Source: Pipra filicauda (Eukaryota; Chordata; Aves; Passeriformes; Pipridae). Taken from it: 64,000 bases of DNA. This document shows, in pieces, positions 32,566-44,920 of this stretch. The stretch lies in NCBI RefSeq assembly GCF_003945595.2, contig NW_024104671.1, positions 124,001 to 188,000 of the forward strand, given 5' to 3'. Each line of letters begins with the position of its first letter. Within the stretch, counting starts at the first letter, position 1. A program made the translations under genes and the position numbers. Below the pieces are notes generated by a model. The model did not search any database. It was not told the origin of the DNA and saw only the letters and a list, made by a program, of their open reading frames with translations.

Positions 32566-35500
32566 CTACCCACATTTGCTACAAGCGTGTTGGTGGCTAA
32601 AGAGGCCAGTGTGAGATAGACAAATCTGATTGCAAAAGGCACAACAGAAAGACTCCTTAGGTGGTATATTCTGCAAGACACGATTCCTTCTGCATTGTCT
32701 TTTCTCCTCAAGACTGATCCTGCGTGCGTTCTCAAAGGAGACAGCAGCGTTATAGATGGTGTGTCTCCAGGCCTCCCGATTGGAGGCCAGAGTAGACCAG
32801 TTATGCTGATCAGTATGGCCAAGGCTGAGATGTTGTTTCAGGGAGTCCTTGTATCTTCTCTTCAGGGCTCCTTTCTTGCGGCAGCCACTGGCAAGTTCAC
32901 CATAAAGCAAGATCTTAGGGAGGCGGTGGTCCTTCATCCTGGAGACGTGTCCTGACCAACACAGCTGTGTTCTTAGCAACATGGCCTCAATACTCGTAAC
33001 TGCTGCTTGTTCTAGAACAGACATATTAGTCACATAATCTGACCAGTGGATGTTTAGGATTGTATGGAGACAGAGTTGATGGAAGCATTCTAGGAGTCGC
33101 AGGTGGTGGCAATAGAGGACCCACAATTTGGATCCATATAAAAGAGTAGACAGCACTATGGCTTTGTAAACACTGATCTTTGTGCTTTTCTTCAGGTGTT
33201 TATTTCACCAAACTCTTTTATGGAGTTTTCTGAAAGCACTATATGCCTTTGCTAACCTGTTGTCTATTTCTCCGTTGATCCACCATACGAGGAGATGATG
33301 CTACCTAGGTAGTTAAACTGCTGGACTGATTTGAGCTCTGATTGGCCAATGGTGATATGGGGATGATGGAAGACTTCCTGAGGTGCAGGTTAATAGAGAA
33401 CTTCTGTCTTCTTTAAACTGACTTCCAGCCCAAAAAGCTCAGCAGCCTCAGCAAAGCACTGTTAAATGCTGCAGAACTGCTTCTGTGTGGGCAACGAGGG
33501 TGGCGGTGTCAGCATAAAGCAGCTCCCGGATAAGATGGTTTAAGGTCTTGGTGTGGGCCTTCAGTCGCCTTAGGTTGAAGAGGCTTCCATCGGTATGATA
33601 TTGAATGTAGATACCATCTTCTTCATCGAGGTCTGCCATGGCCCTTTGGAGCATCATGCTGAAAAAGACTGTGAATAGGGTTGGTGCAAGAACGCAGACT
33701 TGTTTCACACCACTGGTTATTAGAAAGGGCTCTGCAAGTGCATTGCCATATCTGACTTGGCCGTGCTGATCCTTGTGAAGTGAGATGATCATTTTAAGGA
33801 ACCTGGGTGGACATCCTAAACGTTCCAAAATCTGCCATAGACCGTTTCTGCTCACAGTATCCAAAGCCTTGGTGAAATCAACAAAGAGACCTTTGTTCTG
33901 TTCCCTACACTTCTCTTGCAGTTGTCTGAGAACAAATACCATGTCTGTGGTACTCCTGTTGGCTCTGAAACCACACTGACTTTCAGGTAGAATTCCTTCT
34001 GCTGTAGCGGGTATTAGTCTGTTCAAGAGTATTCTTGCCAGGATTTTGCCAGCAATGGAGAGCAGAGTAATACCTTGGTAATTTGAACAGTCTGATTTAT
34101 CTCCTTTCTTCTTATATGAAGTGATGATGACTGCATCACGAAGGTCTGATGGTAGTTCGCCTAGTTCCCAACAGTGCACCACAAACTCATGAAATTTAGC
34201 ATGGAGTGCTTGGCTCCCATGCTTCCAGACTTCAGATGGAATTCCATCAACCCCAGCTGCCTTGCCAGTTTTCAACTGCTGTATGGCCTTAAGAGTTTCT
34301 CCCAGAGTAGGGGCAATATCTAATTCATTCTTCACTGGTTGTTGTGTAATGTACTGAATGGCTGAGTCTTGGACTACATGACTAGTGCTGAAAAGAATCT
34401 GAAAGTGTTCAGACCAATGACTCAGAATGGAGGTTTTATCTGTGAGAAGCATTTGACCATCTGCGCTGAGTAGAGGGCTTTGGACCTGCTATGTAGGCCC
34501 ATATGCTGTTTTCAAGGCCTCATAGAATCCTCTGTGATCACTTGTATCTGCACATAATTGTGTTTTTTCAGCTAGATTGATCCACCACTTGTTCTGGATG
34601 TCATAAAGTTTCTGTTGGAGCTTGCTGCATGCAAGATGAAAGGATGCTTTTCTTACATGACAAGATGGCTTTGCAAGGTGTGCTTGGTGAGCAGTTCTCT
34701 TCTTCCTCAACAATTCCTGGATCTCTTGATTGTTTTCATCAAACCAGTCCTTGTTCTTCTTGGAGGAGAATCCTAAGGATTATTCAGAGGACTGCAAGAT
34801 GCTATTTTTAATATGTTGCCAAAGTGTTTCAGGAGAGGGATCTATGGAATGATCTTCGAGCCTAGTTTGAAGATTTGCCTGGAATCTGTCTCTCACTGTA
34901 GCTGTTTGAAGACTGTTAACTTGGAGTCTCCTCCTTGGGATACCACCCCTTTTAGGTTTGAACTTAAGGTTGAAGTTAAGTTTACAGCACACAAGTCGGT
35001 GGTCTGTTTGACATTCTGCACTAGGCATCATGCCGGTATGGTGGACATCGTGAACATCTCTCTGTCATACCAAGACATAATCAATGAGGTGCCAATGCTT
35101 GGATCCAGGTTGTCTTCAGACTATTCTTCTGCTGAAAGATATTATTAATGATGGTGAGCTGTTGCTCCGCACAGAATTCTAGCAGAAGTCGACCATTATT
35201 GTTGCAGTTTCCAACACCACGCTTGCCTAATACTCCTTTTCAGGCTTCAAAGTTCTTTCCTACTCTGGCGTTGAAATCACCAAGGATAATGATCTTATCA
35301 TCTGCGGGAATCTTTTGGGTAAGGCGGTGCAGGTCAGTGTAAAACTTATCATTTTCGTCAGGGTCAGCTTGGAGAGTTGGGGCATATATACTAAAGAGGA
35401 CAACATATTGCTTGTTGTGTAGTGGAAGGCGTAAGGAGATAACGCGATCAGAATGACCTGTTGGCAGATATTCAAGTTCAGGGACGATAGAGTTTTTAAT

Positions 35501-35870
35501 CATGAAGCCAACTCCTGAAAGATGCCTTTTTGTTCTGGGTTTACCTGACCAAAAGAGTGTGTAACCGGCACCATGTTCTCTAAGGCTGCCTTCCTCATGG
35601 AGACGAACTCCCCTGAGATCAGCAATGTTGATGTTGAGACATGACATTTTGTGGAAAATTAGGGCAGAACGACACTCAGGATGCCCACTATCTGCAGTAT
35701 CAAGCATGATTCTGATGTTCCAGCACGCAAGAGTCAATTTGGGTACACCTTTAGAGGCAGGTGTATGCCTTTGTCTCTTAATCTTTGTTTGACCGCATCA
35801 GAAGATACCTGTTGGCTGCGGTTAACCAACCGGGTGAAAGGTGGAGATGAGCTTTGGTTAGGCCACCTTT
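32566..35870 (-). pseudogene. RTE ORF pseudogene: endonuclease, RT, zinc finger
   Basis: On the minus strand an N-terminal stretch (about 35870-35740, e.g. SSDAVKQRLRDKGIHLPLKV) shifts frame into the endonuclease (35737-35240). This has LACWNIRIMLDT at its start, SGVGFMIKNSIV, VLFSIYAPTLQADPDEND and GDFNARVG. The position where family members carry the catalytic Glu (SETRL-like) reads LRGVRL, so that residue seems lost. Endonuclease sequence continues to TDHRLVCCKLNFN near 34995. The linker is at 34713-34489 and the RT at 34452-33448. The RT includes GKAAGVDGIPSEVWKHG, RSTTDMVFVLRQLQEK, motif A as FVDFTKALDT and motif C as YADTA, which has lost the second Asp. The C-terminal frame 33156-32566 ends in CAFC-x12-HQHAC. 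One ORF of about 1,100 codons is inferred, now inactive. Confidence 0.85.
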
Positions 35871-36932
35871 TCTAGGCCCCTCTCCGTGTGGAGCAAGCAA
35901 TACTCTCCTTGAAAAAGGCTGCTTGGTCATTCAGGATGCTGCCGAAAGAGACTGTCATCTCCGGGGTCAGTCTCAGGTGACCAATGTCCTGAACTGCCTG
36001 TATGCAGGGTTGGGTCTGCGGCTTCCAGTGCATCTTATCACCTGCCATTTCGACCCTCGCCTGTCACTACAGGGCTTTGCAAATGTGGGTAAAGCCTTCG
36101 AGCCTGTGCAATGGATTTTTTTAGGTGAGACACAGCAAGTGCAGAACTGGACCCACCCTTTAATCCTAAGGTTCATCTGCCACGGCCTAGTGAGCTTGGA
36201 CTTGTCTTAGCCTTACAGGGCTAAGTGAGCTCCATCTGCCCAGGTTTGGAATTAGAGTTGTCCTTCTCCTAGGATGACTGCTGGAAGGCTAGTGAGCCCA
36301 TCATGCCTGTGGACACATTTTATCTGACCCTTCAGTTTTGACCTATCTGGCATGGGAAATCCTGCCGAAGGCATGTACCATCGCCAGCATAGCTCACAAC
36401 CTAGGGGCACACAAGCTACTTCCCCATTAAAATGGTTAGGACAAGTCTTTCACTCCCTACTTTTCTCCCAGCCACCTATACTCGGACTCAGGGATGTTCC
36501 CATGGACATTCCCTTGCCCTGAGCACCCTTTCAGGATGCTATAGTTCCAAAGCAAACCATTGCTGGACAGCAGCCACAGGCGAGCCAAAAGCAAACCGTT
36601 CCAGTCCCCTCACCCACCTGGGGTTTGGGTACCTCTCATGGCCCCAGCCCAGCCTAAACCGCTCAACCCCCTAGAAGAAGCCCCTACCCACCCTTACCTT
36701 ACCCTCCTCCCACTGTGTTACCACAGATCTTCCATCGCACTGCTTACCCGTGACACCCCACGCAGGACTCTCCCGCCCACCTTCCTGCCAGTCCGGGGAC
36801 CCCACGGCCCACCCATCCCTCTCCCCTTCCCCCCAATTGGACTGGCAAACCTCTGTGAGCTCAAAAGTTCCTGCTCTCCTCTCCCTTGAGGGCACAACCC
36901 CGGGCACTGCCAGGCAGTGCAGCACGGCGCGA
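35871..36932 (-). other. GC-rich leader of RTE copy 2
   Basis: About 1.06 kb between the start of coding similarity and the putative 5' boundary. It is strikingly GC-rich relative to both flanks (C-rich on the plus strand, hence G-rich on the element's sense strand). Open frames here on either strand (up to 118 codons) show no recognisable domain. In LINEs the 5' leader normally carries the internal promoter, so that is its likely role, but I recognise no specific promoter motif. It could alternatively contain a separate older insertion fused to the RTE. Confidence 0.55.
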
Positions 36933-36940
36933 CCAGTATT
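36933..36940. repeat. Right putative target-site duplication of RTE copy 2
   Basis: ccagtatt, identical to 32520-32527, at the point where GC-rich leader changes to AT-rich unique DNA. Confidence 0.6.
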
Positions 36941-37579
36941 ATATTTGCTTTATTATACGAAAGTTTCTAACAAGCCTTTAAAGCTGTTACAATAGGATAC
37001 TACTTTTTCTTCAGATAAAATATAAATGTTCTGCTAAGAAAGGAGTAAAACCCATGCTATAAGGTTATATGTTAAACAATTTCTACATACTTCCAAGCAC
37101 TGTAAGTTAATCTTAGCATAGTAGGGGCACAGGTTTGCTATGGTGCAAGATGTGAAATGTTTATACAAACCACAGTTAAAAGAATTTCTATGCTCAGTTC
37201 AAGAGTTTACACTTTCGAAGTCATTCCACCAGGGCATTCATCATGATCACACAGTTGCTTTGTCTGAGTTCTTTAATTCTTTCACTCCTCTGAAACTCTG
37301 TATTTAAAAACCTGTCACAAGGATTCCTAAACAGAGAAGGTCAACTAGGCGTTGTAATTGCATCTCTTCATCGAGAAAGCCATATGTAATCAGCTGAGTT
37401 GTGGCTCCAAATTGTTTTAAACTACCAACTCATATGAGTATTACTGGAAAGGGACCTAGTGCAACTGTCTGTAATGTCTACTATCTCTGTAATAAACAGA
37501 GTTATATCTATCATTAGCACTTAAGCTAATAAATACTGATGCTTTTATGGTACCTAAATATTTTTTTTTCTAAAAATGG
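36941..37579. other. AT-rich DNA, no gene seen
   Basis: No coding or repeat signal recognised. Confidence 0.5.
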
Positions 37580-38075
37580 TCACCAGGACCGCTGCTCAAA
37601 GAGCTTGGGCACCCTGGCCTTGGTGCTTGGAAGTGGAGGGTGGGAGAGTAGGAGTGATACCGGCTCTCTGGCAGCACTTACGTTAATGTATTGTGTTTGA
37701 GAGGCAAGGTTGTGGTAGCAAAGGTGCTGCAGGGGTGGCTTCTGTGAGAAGGTGCCAGAAACTGCCTCTGTGTCTGACAGACCCAGCACCAGCCAACTCC
37801 AAGACAGACACGCTGCTGACCAAACTGAGCCAATTGATGCCTCTGAGATAACATATTTAAGAAAGGTTGAAATCTGCTGCACAAGAGCAGCTAGGAGAGA
37901 GGAGTGAGGGTATGTGAAAGAAAGAGCCCTGCATACACCATGGTCAGTGAAGGAGAAATTGAGGAAGTGCTCCTCAATCAGAGCAGATTCTTCTGATCCC
38001 ATAGTGATGATGATGCTGAGGCAGGCTGTCCCTCCAGCTCAGAGGACCAAGCAATCCAAGGTCTGTCAGTGTTAT
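37580..38075 (+). repeat. Unidentified avian dispersed-repeat-like segment
   Basis: The stretch with 'gataacatatttaagaaagg', 'gagaggagtgagggtatgtg', 'catggtcagtgaaggag' and 'gaggcaggctgtccct' resembles, from memory, part of an interspersed repeat that is common in bird genomes. I cannot name the family or confirm it. A 140-codon open frame on its minus strand (38002-37580) has no recognisable domain and is probably incidental. The segment abuts the CR1 fragment to its right without clear ends. Confidence 0.45.
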
Positions 38076-38079
38076 TAAA

Positions 38080-38668
38080 ATCTGAGGGGGAAAAAATCAT
38101 TGAATGGCTCCACTTTTTCTTCATCCTGATTTCCCAGGTGATCATCTTCAGCAAGTAATCTCCCAATCTTTTCTTTAGACTTCCTTTACTATTAATGTAT
38201 TTTAAAAAGGCCTTCTTGTTGTGTGACACAACACTGGCCAGTCTCAACTCTTAACTGAGCTTTGGTCTCCCTGCATATATGAACCATAGCTCTGTAACTT
38301 TCCTGCAAAGCCTGACCTTACTTCCACACATATAATTTCCTTTTCTGCTTGAGTTCCAAGACAAGTTCTCTGTTCCCTGATGCTGAACACGGCGGAATTG
38401 CCTGGTCCTATGCTTTTAAAAGGTGCTTCTTAAGAACTGATCAGCAGTCACGGACACAGAAGCCCTCAGAGGCAGATTTCATTGGGACACTGCTAAGTAG
38501 CTCCCTGAGTAGCTTGAACCTTGTCCTCTTGAAGTCCAGGGTAACAACTCTGTTGACCTCTTTTTCTCATTACACTGAAAAGTTAAACACAACCACTTCG
38601 TGATCACTGTGGCCAAGACATACCATCACAGCCCCCATGAGTCCTTCTCTATTCACAAAGAGCAATAA
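38080..38668 (-). mobile_element. CR1: CR1 ORF2 fragment spanning endonuclease end and linker
   Basis: Read on the minus strand from the right, about 38668-38550 corresponds to the end of the CR1 endonuclease (NREGLMG, then LGHSDHE, with the catalytic 'SDH' seen). The sequence continues leftward through the linker to 38247-38080, which reads LASVVSHNKKAFLKYINSKG. Both element termini are missing and stops are present, so this is a moderately old internal fragment. The C-terminal RT and the 3' tail are absent, which is unusual for a 5'-truncated LINE and implies a later deletion or rearrangement. Confidence 0.75.
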
Positions 38669-41600
38669 TGTAATTTTTTTTATTACCTCTCTATGTTGAA
38701 ACACCATATAAACAAATTGTGGCATATTGAAAATCTTGGTTTAATGTAATTTTGAAATTATCGATAGAATAAAATCTTAAAATCAAGTTTTCTATATCCT
38801 AAGATTAAAAAAAATCCGAGACTATAATTACAAAGGTTACTTTTGTAAAAAGTCACATTTGGTTTGAACAAATGTGTGGTCTGGTGTTACAAAATTTACC
38901 TATTTAGTAATCCTAAATAATTTCTTTTTTTTTCCATTGCAATATATATATACACAGATGATAGTAGAACTACTTAAAGAAATTTCAATGTAAAGTAATG
39001 ATAGGTACTAGAACAATGCAACCAGAAAAGGACTGAAACCAATAATTCTGTTGTCATATCTTGTCTGATTTCTTTTTAATTATATTAAATAATCAGCATA
39101 TTAATTTAAAGGTATTTAATTTTGTTTTACAGCAAAATGTTGCTTTTCTGGGTGCTCTTTAAGGAATGAAAAGATTTTTAATATCAGCTTGGTATACTCA
39201 TTAACCTTAGTTTTTTTTCTTCTAATACATGAAGGAATACAATCTCTAATTGTGATGTAAATGTTGTTTTTCCTTTCAATATTTTCAAATTAAAGAGTTC
39301 AATGCTGATCTCATCTTTGGGTGCCCTGCCCTAACAAAGTTAAATCTGTGCAAATGAAAACATCTCTTTAGGCTACATTAATGTCTTGAATTAAATACAG
39401 TAAGTTCTGTGTTGGTTTATAGCCTGCATAATGAAGTCACCTTCCATGGGGACTTCTCAGGTTGTAATTCAGCATAGAATCTAGCCTGACTAAGATGCAT
39501 AGGATAAATGTTGCCTTATCAAACTCACAATTCAAAATTCTTTGTTAAACTCTAGGTGAAAATTTGTTCATATAAGCCATTTATAGCAAAATACCTAGTT
39601 TTAAAATATGTCTTTACTTCAGTGAATGTGATAAAATGTGTTTACTGTGTAGAATAATTTTAAAGTAGTTATTTTTTCTGATATAGAGCTTCTAATGGGC
39701 ATTCTTGCTCACCTTGAGGAGATTATCTAATCACATAAATATATTTTATATATATATATTTCTAAATATTTCAATGCAGTTTGTAATATTTTAAAGGTTG
39801 TGGAGTGTTTGGGTTGTTTGTTGGATTTTGGTTTTTTTACTAATGCAGTGATAAATTGAAAAATCTTTTAAGCTTCCTATTTGATTTGTCAGACTTGGTG
39901 TTAAAAGCACACACACTGTAACTGAATATACTGCATCTATAGGTCTGAAAATATCTAATTTTCCTATATTACCCAGTTTTTGGATAATTCATTTATTACC
40001 AGCTTCTACTTTTCTTCCAGATTTCCCCTGATTGAATGACATGAATCTTTTAGTTTGTAAATTTGCAGGATACAAGTATCATCATATTCCAAACAATTTA
40101 CAGTTTACCTAGAGTGATGGCTAAAGATCAGCATGTATTACATCTATCACATAGCCCATGCTAGAGTTCATTTTAACTTGTTCTTGATGTCTCCTCCCTC
40201 AGCCTACCCTTCTCCTTCTTCTGGCAGTTTAGGCACCTACAGGGAAAGATGTATATGTGTCCAACCTCTGTTGACTAAAGCCTCCAGTTGGAGTCCTATA
40301 ATTGTCTGGTCAAACAGGGCATACTTGTTGCTCTTGGAGTGGAGCTGGATGTGATCTTTTCTGCTTGTTCTGAACTTCTGACATTTTTGAGGCTGTGGCT
40401 GCATGATGCATCTGTGTCAAAGAAAAAGGTTTTGTCACTATTTCCTTTGCAGTCATTTAATTGCTTGAACTATTCAATGGGCACAGGAATACGAGTAATT
40501 TCTTCTCTGTTTCTCAGGGTGGAAGATGCAGGTAGCTGAGCCATCTGATTCAAAAGCAAACACGCAAGTAACTATGCTCACCATTTTATATAGTGAAAAC
40601 TCTGCAGTAAATGAACTGAAAGGAATAAGAAAGACATTTTAGAGGAGAAACTGTTTCTTGGCATAATCTAGGTAAAAGAGCTGCTTTACTGTCACTGGCT
40701 TGTACATAAAGGTGAAGAGGTCCTCTGGTATGTTTGTAACATCAACCCTCTCTTTGTCTATTTTTCTTTTCTCCACAGAGCTTTTCCTAGAAGCAAATAG
40801 TATAAGTCTCAAAGTTACAGCATGTCGCTTTACTGTGTTATGTGTTCATATGGGCTGAGGCAAGAGATATTTGAATTCCTTGGTGTTCACTGATTTCTCC
40901 TCATCAGCAGAGCTGAGAGAAGTACAGCACCTTAGCATTCAATGGTGCCTGTAACATAACAGATCATCTGCTTTGAACGAGTACTATCAACGCAAAGTAA
41001 CACCTTCAAGTGTCAACAGTATTGCTCATAAGAGAATACATTAAGTATGTCAGTCCACCACCTGTGCTTCAACATTGAAAAACCAGTATCAAAGTATTAT
41101 ATTTAAGAAGGACAGTGCCAGATGTTGGCTCATTGTTGGCTTATTGTATGTAAATAAGATAAATTCCTTGTGCTTAATTAAAACAAAAACAAAACCAAAA
41201 AAAAAACCCCACAAAACCCGCAACACTGTTCTCAAAGGATTTGAAAACTGAAATCCATTTCTTTTACTAGCCAAGACAGAGAGGAGGGCAGTGGATAAAG
41301 ATTACCAACTTTTGCATCTGCACTGATAAACTTGCAGGCCTTTATATGCCTTCCCCCATTAAAAATTTCTTCTGCTGAGACCATAAGCACCTCAAATTGA
41401 CAATTATTTCTTAAGGGAGATGAGCATAATGCTCTGGATCAGTTTATAGGTACACTACTAGAGAGACAATCAACTAGAGACAAGTTCTGTCATATCTTTT
41501 TTCCACTTTTCCTCTTTTTTTTTTCTGCCAAAGTACCTTACACTATGATGAATAATAATGAACTACAAAACTAATTATTAACAAACCCAGTTAGCTGATG

Positions 41601-43123
41601 CTCCAAAGTGGACTGCAGCAGATTCAAGTGCACTGGCTGAGAAAAAGCCATTTATGCCAAGGAATACTGACTATGAACTTGCTTATGATAATCCAGATTA
41701 CTACAAAACTAACTAATCAAAACGTCTGCATACTTTTTATAACTTTCTGAAAGTCAGACTTTTTTTTTTTACCCAGTTTGATCAGATTAATAAAGACTGA
41801 AAAATGTTGGAAGGCAGTAAAATTTTAAACCAGAAATTTCATCATATGCTACACCATTTGTACCATTTTAACCAAGACCAAACAGATTTTCATTACATTA
41901 CTTAATCTTGCTTTTCTTTAAAAATCTTTAACAGTATTTTCCAATGTTTTTCTAGAGATTGAGGTAGCTCTAACCAGCAAAGTCACTCAAAATATAACAT
42001 GATTCAATCTGATGGAATGATCCTGCTGACTCAGTGGGATTTATTTTGGAAGCTCAGACAAAGTTAGTACACTCAAAAGAGAGTATAAGGACACAACTGA
42101 TTTCCAGCAAAGTAGTTGAGTGACACTTACATGTGTATCTGACCGGTTCTTCATTTCATTTCACATATTGCACCAGTGAACTGCTCTCTGGATATTTCTC
42201 TCATAGTCCATAGACTAGAAGGCTTAAACTTCATACAGTTTTTGGACAACTAAAATTATGTGGGAAGAGTGTCTCCCTGAATGGGAAGAGCATAAAATAC
42301 ACAAATTAGGAGAAATAAATCGGTATAGAAGAAGGAATCAGAAATTTGTCCCGTGACCCAATAACCAGAGCAACTAAATCTACAGAAATTGTAGTGGTCC
42401 TTGTTTATCTGTCTGTTTATCTGATATATTCAGTGAATCTTCAATTTGCTTATAAGGCACATATCACATGTTCGAAAACAAAGGCCAGTGAACTATTTCA
42501 GATGTGAACAGATTTATGTTTTATCAAGACTGACTTACAAAGTTAGCTCCCAAAAGGCAGGATTTTAGATTCCAGAAACATTAAGAATATTCCAAACTTT
42601 TTGAAGAACATACAAAATATTATTGTGAGAGTCTCGATAATTGAGAAATGTCTGGCAGATGTCTTTACAAACTTTCCAGAACAATGTACTGCCAACTCAA
42701 GGTAAATGATTATAATATTTTATCCAATTTTTAGTAGTGGGAACACCAAAATATGTTCCATAATGAGAAACAAACTTATTTTTTTATGATATAATATTTT
42801 AGCTGTGGTTTGTCTTTTGGACAGTCAGTGTTTGCTCTATTTAGTATTTAAGATTTATAAGCAGTTACTGTAATACGCCTACACAATTATTATTGGTGAA
42901 ACATTTCTATTGTGCATTCATTTCAAAATAATACTTATTTAAAACATCTTGCGTTTTCTTATCCCACTGTGAAATGAAACCTAATGTCAGAACCTTAAAA
43001 TATTCCACTATATTAATTTTTCTTCTTTATATTGCTTCAAATTGCTTACTGAAAATTCATGGAATTATACCAATAGGTTGCTTTAAAAGCTCAGACTCAG
43101 ACAGTTCCGAAAGCTTTGTACTA
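38669..43123. other. Very AT-rich DNA, no gene seen
   Basis: No exon, RNA gene or transposon recognised. A (TA)n-rich stretch lies at about 39739-39762, T-tracts at about 38923-38933 and 41513-41525, and an A/C-rich low-complexity tract at about 41180-41222. Confidence 0.45.
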
Positions 43124-43187
43124 GTATGATATGTAATAGTATGATTACATATCATACGTATATTATATATATATATATATGATACTT
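43124..43187. repeat. Perfect 14-bp inverted repeat followed by (TA)n
   Basis: Arms gtatgatatgtaat (43124-43137) and attacatatcatac (43144-43157) are exact reverse complements around a 6-base spacer. A TA dinucleotide run (about 43160-43180) follows directly, then a smaller inverted pair (gatac/gtatc at about 43181-43196). Such AT-rich palindromes can extrude cruciforms and are prone to breakage. Confidence 0.85.
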
Positions 43188-43325
43188 GTTAGTATCATTG
43201 TAGATAAGTGCTCTCTGCCTGCTTAGGAGTTGGGGAGCTGAATATGCACTAATGGTTAATCATGGCTATAACTCCTCCTATGGAAATGTCTGCACCTATT
43301 TTTAATTATTTACCAATAGGTTGCC

Positions 43326-43393
43326 TTTTTTTTTTTTTTTTTTGGTTGGTTGGTTTATTTTGTTGCTTTGTTTGGTTTTGTTTTTGTTTTTTT
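43326..43393. repeat. T-rich low-complexity tract
   Basis: A run of about 18 T followed by TTGG repeats and TTTTG repeats. It is low-complexity and inflates a 112-codon open frame over 43262-43600 whose translation is mostly Phe, Trp, Cys and Leu; that frame is not a gene. Confidence 0.85.
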
Positions 43394-44920
43394 AATGTAA
43401 TGGACACCTACCCATTATATTATTTTTCAGAGATGAACTTTACTACTGTGGAAAATAAACATGGTCAGCTACTTTTTCCACTTACTGCCCTGGTCATTCA
43501 CAACAATATTAAATATTCCCATGAAGTAGTTTTTGTTTGTTTGGAGTTTTTTTGTTTTGGGGTTTTTTTCCCCCTCAAATGTTGTTCCTCAGCTCTGTGA
43601 TCTTGTTTATAGGAGAAACTGCAGAAGTAAAGTCTGTTTTCTTTGTGAAAACGTAACTATGAGTTGTGCTGACTGAAGTATACAAAATTCAGAAGGAAAT
43701 AAGAGGGCAGATGTGTGGTTTTGCCAAATGTGCAAGAACTCAGGAGCATGGTTTATAGTAAAGAGTAGGTCAAGCCTGCAAGGAACTCAAGTGGGATTTC
43801 TCTGGGGATCATAGAAAACAGATAGAACAGACACCAGTCAGCAATAAAAGTAATTAAAACAGAGGAAGGTAAAAAAACATATAAGATATAGAGAATATGT
43901 TGTACAAAAATTTTATGCTCAAACACAGGAAGAACTGGCCCATCTGCCACCTGCATGCTGTGGACCTGAGAGAGAATTGAGCTTCTTGAATTCTTTTATC
44001 TGTATGCAAACTTAAAAATTGCTTTATAAACTCCCCCCAAAAATTAACATTAATAAAACAGAGAGATTTGTTCAAAGCCCTGCAAAGACTACATGAATTT
44101 TTCAATAGACTTTGATTAGGTAAGTGCATGTGACGGTAACAAACAATATATACAGAAATGCCTGAAATGTTTTTGTGCCATATAACATTTTTTTTCCTCT
44201 CATTTCCCGGGTATGTGGTAAATCTAAGTATATTTATTTATTGGGAATATTTATGACTATTTTTCCTCATTTATATCAGTTGGCACGCAGTCCTAAGTAT
44301 TATTATTATTTCTAAATCACCTTTAACATGAAAAATGCTTTGCAATGTAAAAAATGTACAGTCTTTTTTCAGGGAGATTGTACAAGAAGACTGTAATGTA
44401 GGAAGGCAACACATGAATAAATTGTGGGAAGGAGAAAAGGATTATGACAGAGCACAGCATATCACATCCTTATTCAGGGGAAAATACTGTTGGCAAATTT
44501 GATCAGGCGAGTGTAGCGGAGAAAAGGTGAAAGCAGATTAACTCACAGAAAAGTCTGCTTCTTTGGTACAAGCACTACTGTAATTTCTCTTGGATACAAG
44601 CAGTAATCCAAGTTTTATCATACTTCAACTTTAAAAAGAAGGGACTATTAAAACAATATTTCTGGCTTCTAACATGTGGTACAGTTCATGCATTTGAGAT
44701 TTTCCTTTCCATGAAGCTTCTAATAGAGATTGAACCTTATAAAACTTGGAAAAATAATAACATGGAACTAATTGGATAGAGAGCATAGTGAGGGGGTAGA
44801 AGGAATGTTGTTGCTAAGTTCCTGAAATGGAAGTTAATAATCCTAATAAGAGCACTGCTTTGAGCTCCTCATGAGTATATTCTGGCAAATGGGAAAAAAA
44901 TTTGGATTCAGAGACAATAA
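43394..44920. other. AT-rich DNA, no gene seen
   Basis: Nothing coding or repetitive recognised beyond short homopolymers. Confidence 0.5.

Larger units (their letters stand above)
32528..36932 (-). mobile_element. RTE-type LINE copy 2, apparently near full length
   Basis: About 4.4 kb on the minus strand. From right to left it has a GC-rich leader (36932 to about 35871), an AP-type endonuclease, an RT, the C-terminal region with zinc finger, and a 3' UTR of about 35 bases ending gccatgaa at 32528. The simple-repeat tail of copy 1 is absent. The right boundary is placed where base composition changes abruptly and an 8-bp match to the left flank occurs. The copy is long enough to represent the whole element but is disrupted by several frameshifts and stops. 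Confidence 0.82.

Noticed and set aside
35854..36210. Open frame of 118 codons on the plus strand in the RTE leader
   Set aside because: GC-rich leader sequence antisense to the element with no recognisable domain. A 13-base match (gcaaatgtgggta) to the RTE 3' end was noted but is too short to claim a shared repeat.
37580..38002. 140-codon minus-strand frame that could be a novel gene
   Set aside because: It lies in a segment that looks like a dispersed repeat read in the other direction; no domain and no splice or promoter context.
43262..43600. 112-codon frame that looks like a membrane protein
   Set aside because: The Phe/Leu/Trp/Cys-rich translation comes from T-rich and TTGG low-complexity sequence.
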